Shown here in pieces: positions 18,376-31,938 of a DNA stretch of 64,000 nt (position 1 is its first letter; each line of letters starts with the position of its first letter). The position numbers were made by a program, and so were the translations under genes. Source of the DNA: Tetraselmis striata (Eukaryota > Chlorophyta > Chlorodendrophyceae > Chlorodendrales > Chlorodendraceae); assembly GCA_006384855.1 (NCBI GenBank), contig VCJN01000555.1:124001-188000 (forward strand), written 5' to 3'. Under the pieces are notes generated by a model. It saw nothing but the letters and a program-made list of their open reading frames with translations, was not told the origin of the DNA and searched no databases.

Positions 18376-20430
18376 CCCGATCAATTGACCTGTGCAATCA
18401 CACGGGCATGCGGGAATGTGATCAATGGCGGTGCCGGGGGCAGCGGGCAGCGGCAACAGAGTCAGCGCAACCGGATGAGAGGGGGAGGGGGCGGCCAGCC
18501 GCTCCCACCGCAATTGAGGAGTCGGCATGGCCAGGCGGGAGGGGCGAGGAGCGGCCAGCCGCACGCAGCGCGCGTGCACGGCAAACTTCGAGGCACGCAC
18601 CGGCAGCAGACAAGGCGTCGAGGGCAGGTCGGCAGAGAGGGCAACGTCGGTGGGCGGCTGCTGCACACTGGCGGTCTGCGGGGATGGCGGCGAGCAGCAG
18701 CAATTGAGGAGTCGACGTGGCCAGGCAGGATGGGCGAGGGGCGGCCAGCCGCGCGCAGCGCGCTGGCAGGGCAAACTCCGAGGCGCGCACCTGCACTAGA
18801 CAAGGCGTCGAGGGCAGCAAGGAGGGCAGCATCGGCGGGCGGCTGCGCGCTGGCGGCCTGCGGGGATGGCGGCGAGCAGCGGCAGCAGCGACTACTACAC
18901 CGTTCGAAGCACCAAGGAGCAGAGGGCGCAGACGGAGGGCTCGGGATCGAGCGCGGCGGCGGGAGAGACTCGGAGTGACGACTATCAGCAGGTAGCTTGG
19001 CGAGGTAATGTGATGTACCCGGTTAGTAATGCAGGGTGGATGCTGTCCACGTACACTCGCTTTTAATGTATCACAAGTATACCCGTTGCAGTGTGGAATC
19101 CAGAGCCGCAAGGATCAGTCCTAGTAAGGATTAGTCGCTACAATGTCAGCCCCTCGTCCTCCGACCCGCCGACCCGGGGCCCGGCGTCCGTCGACGGACG
19201 GGTGGCGAGACGGACGGGCGACGGTCGTCCGGCGACGGACGGGGCGTCCGGGTCCGGTCCACGCGGCGGGCGAACCGGCGCTTCGCGCCATGCCCGCCCC
19301 ATAGTCGACCGGGGACGACCGGGGACGACCGGCGGATATAACGGATACATGTGTGCTCTATTAAATAATATATGCGAAACCGTACCGAAAATCGCCGACA
19401 GACATTATGGTTTATTAGGATACGAGGGCGCGGAGTCTCGCGTATATAGCGCGCGTACATGCAGTCGCCGCTCGCACGGGGTTTTGCCAAACCTCCCCCC
19501 CGCCCCCCGGCGCTACTGCTGAAAATTGCGGATTCTCTGGGCACTACTGAGGCACCGAGATTATCATCCACACTTTTCCTCGCGGCTTTAGTCATATTGC
19601 GACGACCTTGAATGCAACGACAGTCCCGAACATCGGGAGAGATCGAGTCTAGGTCAGGCTGTCCGGGCGCGTTCATCGAGTGATGTTGGCACTGCACTGG
19701 TCGGAAATTTGAAGAATCTGCCGCAACAGCGTAGTAGTGGATCGCCGGAAGGGTAGTGCATCGCAGTCGTTGCAGCATTTGCGAATCTTTGAATCTTGCA
19801 CGAACAGTGGGAGATCCTCTCTCCATGTATGCAGAGAATAAACCACTACCATAGCAGTCGCTAGCTTGTCGAAGAATTGCCGCTAGGACCACGATCCTTC
19901 AGTGCAACCAAAGACAATAATACTATATATATGTGTATATATATATATCTGTCAGCAGATAGTCGTCCGGCGCGCGATGAGCAGCATCCTGTAGTCATCG
20001 AGATATGTGTGCGCACTGGGATGGACGTTACCCCAAGAGCTGTGGAGTGACGACGCCTGGATGCTGCACATACGGTGGCGAGGGGGCAATATTTGTGCTC
20101 CTTGGCAGCCGAAGCCGAAAAATCGCAAGCCCAACGAAGCTTCAATGCAAGCTCGCGAATAACACTTTCCTGCCGACTGGCTTCTGCCTTGATGGTAGTT
20201 CCGAGAGCACGCAAGCCTCCGTCGCCCTGTTCCGCGGAGCTATGTTCGCTTGCCGCGAGTCGGTGTTTGGCATCGAGGTTGATTCGCGAGCAATTGCTTT
20301 CGATTCTAAGGGGCGTTGTTTCGGCCATCCTAACCGCGGCGATTCTGTTTTCCGCCTGCGGTTCTCGCCTTGCCTGGATTACCACTTGCCAGTGCACATT
20401 TACCATGCAGTTGATTAAAAAACACCCCAA
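16587..20430. repeat. Tandem array unit 1 (3844 bp)
   Basis: It starts at CACCTCGGAGG inside recombinase exon 4 and ends at the CACCCCAA junction. It is the most divergent of the four units (for example ATTAATACG versus ATCAACACG beside the CA run, 33-nt CA tract). It contains recombinase exons 1-4, a GC-rich block with a ~185-bp subrepeat, a CG-rich block, and the 3' segment J. Confidence 0.93.
18513..18882. repeat. Two-copy ~185-bp subrepeat inside each unit
   Basis: CAATTGAGGAGTCG starts both copies (18513 and 18702), each with CGGCCAGCCGC..GCAGCGCGC, GACAAGGCGTCGAGGGCAG and GCGGGGATGGCGGCGAGCAGC. A partial third copy precedes them. It recurs in every unit (22350, 26186, 30028). The many frames across it reflect its GC content, not genes. 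Confidence 0.8.
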
Positions 20431-20930
20431 CACCTCGGAGGCAAGGGTGCGCTCGTCATGATACATCACCTGGCTCGCGAATGCTGCATGTAGCATTGGG
20501 CGGAGATGACCATCGCGCCGAATTTGTGGGGGGGATGCACTATCCACTCGGTAAAGATGATCGATGGCTAGCTCCAGCTGTCCCATGTTCGACACCAGCC
20601 CTGAAGCAATCAGCTCTCGCAGCGAGGGAGGCGCCGGGCCCATTCCAAGCTGCCCCCACGGTAGAGCTGGCCAGCCGGAGAGAACGATGGCTCCCGGCAT
20701 AGCAAGAGCGACACTGGGATCCATATATTCATAGAGCGCAGAAGCACTGCGTAGGTCGTGGCCAGTGCATTGCACCGCAAACTCCGCGGGCATTAGCGAA
20801 CAAAGCTCATTGATGGCACCAGAGCGAAAGCCACCTAGGGACGGGGTAAATGTGCAAAATGAGCACGTGCACACATGATGCGCATTATGAGATTTCATGC
20901 GCCGCTGAAACCAACTCCTATTGAGGTAAT

Positions 20931-20979
<49 letters not shown>

Positions 20980-22224
20980 GTGATCAACACGTACCTGCGG
21001 TGGGACGGTGCGGTAGATCCGGCACTGCGACATCCTGGTATCTCGCCTGCCCGCCCTCTCCGACCTGCAGTGCCTTCACGTACGACGTAATGGTGAAGGC
21101 AGGGTTACTCCCTTGAAGGAAGGGAAAGAGCCATGTGGCTGCACTGTCATCGTACATCGTGCGGTCCGCTCCGGCGGCGGTGAGGAGGTCTCCTAGGCAA
21201 ACGAACCAGTCGGAGTGCCTATCCTTTCCGGCACAGACGACGACGATGTTGACCTTCGCTGTATTAAGCATGGGCAACTCCATCTTCAAACACCTGTGGA
21301 TGCAAATTCACGGCTTGAACTCATGGGCAGTGGTACATCAACTACACAGTGAGCCAAAGTTATGAGCTCAATTCATATTGGATACTCACATGAAGTGTTG
21401 ATCCCATTCTAAACCATCCCACGTTACCCAAGCCACTTCGCTGGTGCGTCCAGCACAACGTTGAAGCGTGGTCAGAACGAGTTTGCGCCGTGCCGCTTCG
21501 CCAGTATCCTTCTTGGCATAGGCAGCATTCATTTTGCATATGTCGCCCGAATATACGGGTGTCTCTGAGTTATCTGGCTGTTCCCATGCGTCTCGGGTTC
21601 GCTGAAACAGGAGGCGCTTGATGTTCGCTCGTAGACCCCTCCACCATTTTGCCGCCCGTGTGGTGGAGTTGATGTCGAGGCAGGTGAAGAATAGCTTGGT
21701 GTCGTTCGTCCTGAGCATCAAGCGACGGCGTCAACAATATTGCAAAAGTTGATAAGAAAACCCAAGTTGCTTTGAAATGGCTTGAAACGATGACATGCAT
21801 ATTACAATTCCATAATTAAACCAGACATGAAGGCACAAAAATGCCCAAAACATGAAGGCACGAAAGTGGATGAGAAACAACAGTGAAGTGCTACCCGTGC
21901 GGGTGCCTACCCAGTCGCCAAGTACGTGTCTGCGGCCATGTTGACAAGGATCCCTAAGTAATCCAAGACGGAACTAAACATCAAAGGTTGCCCGCAGTTG
22001 GGTCCCCGTTGCTCGATCTTGTATACGTGGACCAGGAAATGGGAGAACTGCTCATATAGGGCCGTGGAGCATGCCAGCTGTTCGGGTAGATTGTGAAACT
22101 CCGGGTACTTCTTGAACTTGTCGGCTGTGTCTGTTGATTGCGCGAACAACGTGTATATGCGCCTAACGTTGTTGCGAGAAGCATTCTGGCTATCCGACTG
22201 CCCAATGGAGGTCAGGGCGGCCAT
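19861..22224 (-). pseudogene. Recombinase-like gene, array copy 2, C-terminus replaced
   Basis: Exons 1-4 match copy 1 (start at 22222-22224; fourth exon starts at 20834). At 20430 the frame leaves recombinase sequence after ..TLASEV and reads on in segment J (LGCFLINCMVNVHWQVV...) to a stop at 19861, so about 190 residues of unrelated sequence replace the 265-aa native C-terminus. Boxes I and II are kept. Whether it is expressed is unknown; as a recombinase it is probably dead or altered. Confidence 0.7.
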
Positions 22225-24276
22225 CCCGATCAATTGACCTGTGTCACGGGCATGCGGGAATGTGATCAACGGCGGTGCCGGGGGCAGCGGGCAGCGGCAA
22301 CAGAGTCAGCGCAACCGGATGAGAGGGGGAGGGGCGGCCAGCCGCCCCCACCGCAATTGAGGAGTCGGCATGGCCAGGCGGGAGGGGCGAGGAGCGGCCA
22401 GCCGCGCGCAGCGCGCGTGCACGGCAAACTTCGAGGCACGCACCGGCAGCAGACAAGGCGTCGAGGGCAGGTCGGCAGGGAGGGCAACGTCGGTGGGCGG
22501 CTGCTGCACACTGGCGGTCTGCGGGGATGGCGGCGAGCAGCAGCAATTGAGGAGTCGACGTGGCCAGGCAGGATGGGCGAGGGGCGGCCAGCCGCGCGCA
22601 GCGCGCTGGCAGGGCAAACTCCGAGGCGCGCACCTGCACTAGACAAGGCGTCGAGGGCAGCAAGGAGGGCAGCATCGGCGGGCGGCTGCGCGCTGGCGGC
22701 CTGCGGGGATGGCGGCGAGCAGCGGCAGCAGCGACTACTACACCGTTCGAAGCACCAAGGAGCAGAGGGCGCAGACGGAGGGCTCGGGATCGAGCGCGGC
22801 GGCGGGAGAGACTCGGAGTGACGACTATCAGCAGGTAGCTTGGCGAGGTAATGTGATGTACCCGGTTAGTAATGCAGGGTGGATGCTGTCCACGTACACT
22901 CGCTTTTAATGTATCACAAGTATACCCGTTGCAGTAGTGTGGAATCCAGAGCCGCAAGGATCAGTCCTAGTAAGGATTAGTCGCTACAATGTCAGCCCCT
23001 CGTCCTCCGACCCGCCGACCCGGGGCCCGGCGTCCGTCGACGGACGGGTGGCGAGACGGACGGGCGACGGTCGTCCGGCGACGGACGGGGCGTCCGGGTC
23101 CGGTCCACGCGGCGGGCGAACCGGCGCTTCGCGCCATGCCCGCCCCATAGTCGACCGGGGACGACCGGGGACGACCGGCGGATATAACGGATACATGTGT
23201 GCTCTATTAAATAATATATGCGAAACCGTACCGAAAATCGCCGACAGACATTATGGTTTATTAGGATACGAGGGCGCGGAGTCTCGCGTATATAGCGCGC
23301 GTACATGCAGTCGCCGCTCGCACGGGGTTTTGCCAAACCTCCCCCCCGCCCCCCGGCGCTACTGCTGAAAATTGCGGATTCTCTGGGCACTACTGAGGCA
23401 CCGAGATTATCATCCACACTTTTCCTCGCGGCTTTAGTCATATTGCGACGACCTTGAATGCAACGACAGTCCCGAACATCGGGAGAGATCGAGTCTAGGT
23501 CAGGCTGTCCGGGCGCGTTCATCGAGTGATGTTGGCACTGCACTGGTCGGAAATTTGAAGAATCTGCCGCAACAGCGTAGTAGTGGATCGCCGGAAGGGT
23601 AGTGCATCGCAGTCGTTGCAGCATTTGCGAATCTTTGAATCTTGCACGAACAGTGGGAGATCCTCTCTCCATGTATGCAGAGAATAAACCACTACCATAG
23701 CAGTCGCTAGCTTGTCGAAGAATTGCCGCTAGGACCACGATCCTTCAGTGCAACCAAAGACAATAATACTATATATATGTGTATATATATATATCTGTCA
23801 GCAGATAGTCGTCCGGCGCGCGATGAGCAGCATCCTGTAGTCATCGAGATATGTGTGCGCACTGGGATGGACGTTACCCCAAGAGCTGTGGAGTGACGAC
23901 GCCTGGATGCTGCACATACGGTGGCGAGGGGGCAATATTTGTGCTCCTTGGCAGCCGAAGCCGAAAAATCGCAAGCCCAACGAAGCTTCAATGCAAGCTC
24001 GCGAATAACACTTTCCTGCCGACTGGCTTCTGCCTTGATGGTAGTTCCGAGAGCACGCAAGCCTCCGTCGCCCTGTTCCGCGGAGCTATGTTCGCTTGCC
24101 GCGAGTCGGTGTTTGGCATCGAGGTTGATTCGCGAGCAATTGCTTTCGATTCTAAGGGGCGTTGTTTCGGCCATCCTAACCGCGGCGATTCTGTTTTCCG
24201 CCTGCGGTTCTCGCCTTGCCTGGATTACCACTTGCCAGTGCACATTTACCATGCAGTTGATTAAAAAACACCCCAA
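20431..24276. repeat. Tandem array unit 2 (3846 bp)
   Basis: It is nearly identical to units 3 and 4. CA tract about 46 nt. It shares the TADK / STALYEQ coding variants with unit 1. Confidence 0.93.
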
Positions 24277-24776
24277 CACCTCGGAGGCAAGGGTGCGCTC
24301 GTCATGATACATCACCTGGCTCGCGAATGCTGCATGTAGCATTGGGCGGAGATGACCATCGCGCCGAATTTGTGGGGGGGATGCACTATCCACTCGGTAA
24401 AGATGATCGATGGCTAGCTCCAGCTGTCCCATGTTCGACACCAGCCCTGAAGCAATCAGCTCTCGCAGCGAGGGAGGCGCCGGGCCCATTCCAAGCTGCC
24501 CCCACGGTAGAGCTGGCCAGCCGGAGAGAACGATGGCTCCCGGCATAGCAAGAGCGACACTGGGATCCATATATTCATAGAGCGCAGAAGCACTGCGTAG
24601 GTCGTGGCCAGTGCATTGCACCGCAAACTCCGCGGGCATTAGCGAACAAAGCTCATTGATGGCACCAGAGCGAAAGCCACCTAGGGACGGGGTAAATGTG
24701 CAAAATGAGCACGTGCACACATGATGCGCATTATGAGATTTCATGCGCCGCTGAAACCAACTCCTATTGAGGTAAT

Positions 24777-24815
<39 letters not shown>

Positions 24816-26060
24816 GTGATCAACACGTACCTGCGGTGGGACGGTGCGGTAGATCCGGCACTGCGACATCCTGGTATCTCGCCTGCCCGCCCTCTCCGAC
24901 CTGCAGTGCCTTCACGTACGACGTAATGGTGAAGGCAGGGTTACTCCCTTGAAGGAAGGGAAAGAGCCATGTGGCTGCACTGTCATCGTACATCGTGCGG
25001 TCCGCTCCGGCGGCGGTGAGGAGGTCTCCTAGGCAAACGAACCAGTCGGAGTGCCTATCCTTTCCGGCACAGACGACGACGATGTTGACCTTCGCTGTAT
25101 TAAGCATGGGCAACTCCATCTTCAAACACCTGTGGATGCAAATTCACGGCTTGAACTCATGGGCAGTGGTACATCAACTACACAGTGAGCCAAAGTTATG
25201 AGCTCAATTCATATTGGATACTCACATGAAGTGTTGATCCCATTCTAAACCATCCCACGTTACCCAAGCCACTTCGCTGGTGCGTCCAGCACAACGTTGA
25301 AGCGTGGTCAGAACGAGTTTGCGCCGTGCCGCTTCGCCAGTATCCTTCTTGGCATAGGCAGCATTCATTTTGCATATGTCGCCCGAATATACGGGTGTCT
25401 CTGAGTTATCTGGCTGTTCCCATGCGTCTCGGGTTCGCTGAAACAGGAGGCGCTTGATGTTCGCTCGTAGACCCCTCCACCATTTTGCCGCCCGTGTGGT
25501 GGAGTTGATGTCGAGGCAGGTGAAGAATAGCTTGGTGTCGTTCGTCCTGAGCATCAAGCGACGGCGTCAACAATATTGCAAAAGTTGATAAGAAAACCCA
25601 AGTTGCTTTGAAATGGCTTGAAACGATGACATGCATATTACAATTCCATAATTAAACCAGACATGAAGGCACAAAAATGCCCAAAACATGAAGGCACGAA
25701 AGTGGATGAGAAACAACAGTGAAGTGCTACCCGTGCGGGTGCCTACCCAGTCGCCAAGTACGTGTCTGCGGCCATGTTGACAAGGATCCCTAAGTAATCC
25801 AAGACGGAACTAAACATCAAAGGTTGCCCGCAGTTGGGTCCCCGTTGCTCGATCTTGTATACGTGGACCAGGAAATGGGAGAACTGCTCATATAGGTCCG
25901 TGGAGCATGCCAGTTGTTCGGGTAGGTTGTGAAACTCCGGGTACTTCTTGAACTTGTCGGGTGTGTCTGTTGATTGCGCGAACAACGTGTATATGCGCCT
26001 AACGTTGTTGCGAGAAGCATTCTGGCTATCCGACTGCCCAATGGAGGTCAGGGCGGCCAT
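23707..26060 (-). pseudogene. Recombinase-like gene, array copy 3, C-terminus replaced
   Basis: Same structure as copy 2 (start at 26058-26060, chimeric stop at 23707). It carries the TPDK and STDLYEQ substitutions in exon 1 that are also in copy 4 but not in copies 1 and 2. Confidence 0.7.
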
Positions 26061-28112
26061 CCCGATCAATTGACCTGTGTCACGGGCATGCGGGAATGTG
26101 ATCAACGGCGGTGCCGGGGGCAGCGGGCAGCGGCAACAGAGTCAGCGCAACCGGATGAGAGGGGGAGGGGCGGCCAGCCGCCCCCACCGCAATTGAGGAG
26201 TCGGCATGGCCAGGCGGGAGGGGCGAGGAGCGGCCAGCCGCGCGCAGCGCGCGTGCACGGCAAACTTCGAGGCACGCACCGGCAGCAGACAAGGCGTCGA
26301 GGGCAGGTCGGCAGGGAGGGCAACGTCGGTGGGCGGCTGCTGCACACTGGCGGTCTGCGGGGATGGCGGCGAGCAGCAGCAATTGAGGAGTCGACGTGGC
26401 CAGGCAGGATGGGCGAGGGGCGGCCAGCCGCGCGCAGCGCGCTGGCAGGGCAAACTCCGAGGCGCGCACCTGCACTAGACAAGGCGTCGAGGGCAGCAAG
26501 GAGGGCAGCATCGGCGGGCGGCTGCGCGCTGGCGGCCTGCGGGGATGGCGGCGAGCAGCGGCAGCAGCGACTACTACACCGTTCGAAGCACCAAGGAGCA
26601 GAGGGCGCAGACGGAGGGCTCGGGATCGAGCGCGGCGGCGGGAGAGACTCGGAGTGACGACTATCAGCAGGTAGCTTGGCGAGGTAATGTGATGTACCCG
26701 GTTAGTAATGCAGGGTGGATGCTGTCCACGTACACTCGCTTTTAATGTATCACAAGTATACCCGTTGCAGTAGTGTGGAATCCAGAGCCGCAAGGATCAG
26801 TCCTAGTAAGGATTAGTCGCTACAATGTCAGCCCCTCGTCCTCCGACCCGCCGACCCGGGGCCCGGCGTCCGTCGACGGACGGGTGGCGAGACGGACGGG
26901 CGACGGTCGTCCGGCGACGGACGGGGCGTCCGGGTCCGGTCCACGCGGCGGGCGAACCGGCGCTTCGCGCCATGCCCGCCCCATAGTCGACCGGGGACGA
27001 CCGGGGACGACCGGCGGATATAACGGATACATGTGTGCTCTATTAAATAATATATGCGAAACCGTACCGAAAATCGCCGACAGACATTATGGTTTATTAG
27101 GATACGAGGGCGCGGAGTCTCGCGTATATAGCGCGCGTACATGCAGTCGCCGCTCGCACGGGGTTTTGCCAAACCTCCCCCCCGCCCCCCGGCGCTACTG
27201 CTGAAAATTGCGGATTCTCTGGGCACTACTGAGGCACCGAGATTATCATCCACACTTTTCCTCGCGGCTTTAGTCATATTGCGACGACCTTGAATGCAAC
27301 GACAGTCCCGAACATCGGGAGAGATCGAGTCTAGGTCAGGCTGTCCGGGCGCGTTCATCGAGTGATGTTGGCACTGCACTGGTCGGAAATTTGAAGAATC
27401 TGCCGCAACAGCGTAGTAGTGGATCGCCGGAAGGGTAGTGCATCGCAGTCGTTGCAGCATTTGCGAATCTTTGAATCTTGCACGAACAGTGGGAGATCCT
27501 CTCTCCATGTATGCAGAGAATAAACCACTACCATAGCAGTCGCTAGCTTGTCGAAGAATTGCCGCTAGGACCACGATCCTTCAGTGCAACCAAAGACAAT
27601 AATACTATATATATGTGTATATATATATATCTGTCAGCAGATAGTCGTCCGGCGCGCGATGAGCAGCATCCTGTAGTCATCGAGATATGTGTGCGCACTG
27701 GGATGGACGTTACCCCAAGAGCTGTGGAGTGACGACGCCTGGATGCTGCACATACGGTGGCGAGGGGGCAATATTTGTGCTCCTTGGCAGCCGAAGCCGA
27801 AAAATCGCAAGCCCAACGAAGCTTCAATGCAAGCTCGCGAATAACACTTTCCTGCCGACTGGCTTCTGCCTTGATGGTAGTTCCGAGAGCACGCAAGCCT
27901 CCGTCGCCCTGTTCCGCGGAGCTATGTTCGCTTGCCGCGAGTCGGTGTTTGGCATCGAGGTTGATTCGCGAGCAATTGCTTTCGATTCTAAGGGGCGTTG
28001 TTTCGGCCATCCTAACCGCGGCGATTCTGTTTTCCGCCTGCGGTTCTCGCCTTGCCTGGATTACCACTTGCCAGTGCACATTTACCATGCAGTTGATTAA
28101 AAAACACCCCAA
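24277..28112. repeat. Tandem array unit 3 (3836 bp)
   Basis: CA tract about 35 nt at 24779; otherwise almost identical to unit 4. Confidence 0.93.
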
Positions 28113-28612
28113 CACCTCGGAGGCAAGGGTGCGCTCGTCATGATACATCACCTGGCTCGCGAATGCTGCATGTAGCATTGGGCGGAGATGACCATCGCGC
28201 CGAATTTGTGGGGGGGATGCACTATCCACTCGGTAAAGATGATCGATGGCTAGCTCCAGCTGTCCCATGTTCGACACCAGCCCTGAAGCAATCAGCTCTC
28301 GCAGCGAGGGAGGCGCCGGGCCCATTCCAAGCTGCCCCCACGGTAGAGCTGGCCAGCCGGAGAGAACGATGGCTCCCGGCATAGCAAGAGCGACACTGGG
28401 ATCCATATATTCATAGAGCGCAGAAGCACTGCGTAGGTCGTGGCCAGTGCATTGCACCGCAAACTCCGCGGGCATTAGCGAACAAAGCTCATTGATGGCA
28501 CCAGAGCGAAAGCCACCTAGGGACGGGGTAAATGTGCAAAATGAGCACGTGCACACATGATGCGCATTATGAGATTTCATGCGCCGCTGAAACCAACTCC
28601 TATTGAGGTAAT

Positions 28613-28657
<45 letters not shown>

Positions 28658-29902
28658 GTGATCAACACGTACCTGCGGTGGGACGGTGCGGTAGATCCGG
28701 CACTGCGACATCCTGGTATCTCGCCTGCCCGCCCTCTCCGACCTGCAGTGCCTTCACGTACGACGTAATGGTGAAGGCAGGGTTACTCCCTTGAAGGAAG
28801 GGAAAGAGCCATGTGGCTGCACTGTCATCGTACATCGTGCGGTCCGCTCCGGCGGCGGTGAGGAGGTCTCCTAGGCAAACGAACCAGTCGGAGTGCCTAT
28901 CCTTTCCGGCACAGACGACGACGATGTTGACCTTCGCTGTATTAAGCATGGGCAACTCCATCTTCAAACACCTGTGGATGCAAATTCACGGCTTGAACTC
29001 ATGGGCAGTGGTACATCAACTACACAGTGAGCCAAAGTTATGAGCTCAATTCATATTGGATACTCACATGAAGTGTTGATCCCATTCTAAACCATCCCAC
29101 GTTACCCAAGCCACTTCGCTGGTGCGTCCAGCACAACGTTGAAGCGTGGTCAGAACGAGTTTGCGCCGTGCCGCTTCGCCAGTATCCTTCTTGGCATAGG
29201 CAGCATTCATTTTGCATATGTCGCCCGAATATACGGGTGTCTCTGAGTTATCTGGCTGTTCCCATGCGTCTCGGGTTCGCTGAAACAGGAGGCGCTTGAT
29301 GTTCGCTCGTAGACCCCTCCACCATTTTGCCGCCCGTGTGGTGGAGTTGATGTCGAGGCAGGTGAAGAATAGCTTGGTGTCGTTCGTCCTGAGCATCAAG
29401 CGACGGCGTCAACAATATTGCAAAAGTTGATAAGAAAACCCAAGTTGCTTTGAAATGGCTTGAAACGATGACATGCATATTACAATTCCATAATTAAACC
29501 AGACATGAAGGCACAAAAATGCCCAAAACATGAAGGCACGAAAGTGGATGAGAAACAACAGTGAAGTGCTACCCGTGCGGGTGCCTACCCAGTCGCCAAG
29601 TACGTGTCTGCGGCCATGTTGACAAGGATCCCTAAGTAATCCAAGACGGAACTAAACATCAAAGGTTGCCCGCAGTTGGGTCCCCGTTGCTCGATCTTGT
29701 ATACGTGGACCAGGAAATGGGAGAACTGCTCATATAGGTCCGTGGAGCATGCCAGTTGTTCGGGTAGGTTGTGAAACTCCGGGTACTTCTTGAACTTGTC
29801 GGGTGTGTCTGTTGATTGCGCGAACAACGTGTATATGCGCCTAACGTTGTTGCGAGAAGCATTCTGGCTATCCGACTGCCCAATGGAGGTCAGGGCGGCC
29901 AT
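27543..29902 (-). pseudogene. Recombinase-like gene, array copy 4, C-terminus replaced
   Basis: Same structure as copies 2 and 3 (start at 29900-29902, chimeric stop at 27543). Confidence 0.7.
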
Positions 29903-31938
29903 CCCGATCAATTGACCTGTGTCACGGGCATGCGGGAATGTGATCAACGGCGGTGCCGGGGGCAGCGGGCAGCGGCAACAGAGTCAGCGCAACCGGATGA
30001 GAGGGGGAGGGGCGGCCAGCCGCCCCCACCGCAATTGAGGAGTCGGCATGGCCAGGCGGGAGGGGCGAGGAGCGGCCAGCCGCGCGCAGCGCGCGTGCAC
30101 GGCAAACTTCGAGGCACGCACCGGCAGCAGACAAGGCGTCGAGGGCAGGTCGGCAGGGAGGGCAACGTCGGTGGGCGGCTGCTGCACACTGGCGGTCTGC
30201 GGGGATGGCGGCGAGCAGCAGCAATTGAGGAGTCGACGTGGCCAGGCAGGATGGGCGAGGGGCGGCCAGCCGCGCGCAGCGCGCTGGCAGGGCAAACTCC
30301 GAGGCGCGCACCTGCACTAGACAAGGCGTCGAGGGCAGCAAGGAGGGCAGCATCGGCGGGCGGCTGCGCGCTGGCGGCCTGCGGGGATGGCGGCGAGCAG
30401 CGGCAGCAGCGACTACTACACCGTTCGAAGCACCAAGGAGCAGAGGGCGCAGACGGAGGGCTCGGGATCGAGCGCGGCGGCGGGAGAGACTCGGAGTGAC
30501 GACTATCAGCAGGTAGCTTGGCGAGGTAATGTGATGTACCCGGTTAGTAATGCAGGGTGGATGCTGTCCACGTACACTCGCTTTTAATGTATCACAAGTA
30601 TACCCGTTGCAGTAGTGTGGAATCCAGAGCCGCAAGGATCAGTCCTAGTAAGGATTAGTCGCTACAATGTCAGCCCCTCGTCCTCCGACCCGCCGACCCG
30701 GGGCCCGGCGTCCGTCGACGGACGGGTGGCGAGACGGACGGGCGACGGTCGTCCGGCGACGGACGGGGCGTCCGGGTCCGGTCCACGCGGCGGGCGAACC
30801 GGCGCTTCGCGCCATGCCCGCCCCATAGTCGACCGGGGACGACCGGGGACGACCGGCGGATATAACGGATACATGTGTGCTCTATTAAATAATATATGCG
30901 AAACCGTACCGAAAATCGCCGACAGACATTATGGTTTATTAGGATACGAGGGCGCGGAGTCTCGCGTATATAGCGCGCGTACATGCAGTCGCCGCTCGCA
31001 CGGGGTTTTGCCAAACCTCCCCCCCGCCCCCCGGCGCTACTGCTGAAAATTGCGGATTCTCTGGGCACTACTGAGGCACCGAGATTATCATCCACACTTT
31101 TCCTCGCGGCTTTAGTCATATTGCGACGACCTTGAATGCAACGACAGTCCCGAACATCGGGAGAGATCGAGTCTAGGTCAGGCTGTCCGGGCGCGTTCAT
31201 CGAGTGATGTTGGCACTGCACTGGTCGGAAATTTGAAGAATCTGCCGCAACAGCGTAGTAGTGGATCGCCGGAAGGGTAGTGCATCGCAGTCGTTGCAGC
31301 ATTTGCGAATCTTTGAATCTTGCACGAACAGTGGGAGATCCTCTCTCCATGTATGCAGAGAATAAACCACTACCATAGCAGTCGCTAGCTTGTCGAAGAA
31401 TTGCCGCTAGGACCACGATCCTTCAGTGCAACCAAAGACAATAATACTATATATATCTGTCAGCAGATAGTCGTCCGGCGCGCGATGAGCAGCATCCTGT
31501 AGTCATCGAGATATGTGTGCGCACTGGGATGGACGTTACCCCAAGAGCTGTGGAGTGACGACGCCTGGATGCTGCACATACGGTGGCGAGGGGGCAATAT
31601 TTGTGCTCCTTGGCAGCCGAAGCCGAAAAATCGCAAGCCCAACGAAGCTTCAATGCAAGCTCGCGAATAACACTTTCCTGCCGACTGGCTTCTGCCTTGA
31701 TGGTAGTTCCGAGAGCACGCAAGCCTCCGTCGCCCTGTTCCGCGGAGCTATGTTCGCTTGCCGCGAGTCGGTGTTTGGCATCGAGGTTGATTCGCGAGCA
31801 ATTGCTTTCGATTCTAAGGGGCGTTGTTTCGGCCATCCTAACCGCGGCGATTCTGTTTTCCGCCTGCGGTTCTCGCCTTGCCTGGATTACCACTTGCCAG
31901 TGCACATTTACCATGCAGTTGATTAAAAAACACCCCAA
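28113..31938. repeat. Tandem array unit 4 (3826 bp)
   Basis: CA tract about 42 nt at 28614. Its TATA-type microsatellite near 31445 is shorter than in units 1-3. Confidence 0.93.

Noticed and set aside
18289..18978. Long frames on both strands in the GC-rich block (also in units 2-4)
   Set aside because: Several overlapping frames are open at once because of GC content and the 185-bp subrepeat. They are Arg/Gly/Ala-rich and have no domain or splice logic.
19146..19892. 248-codon minus-strand frame repeated in each unit
   Set aside because: It is open only because the repeat is conserved; composition changes abruptly along it and it spans CG-rich palindromes. No motif found.
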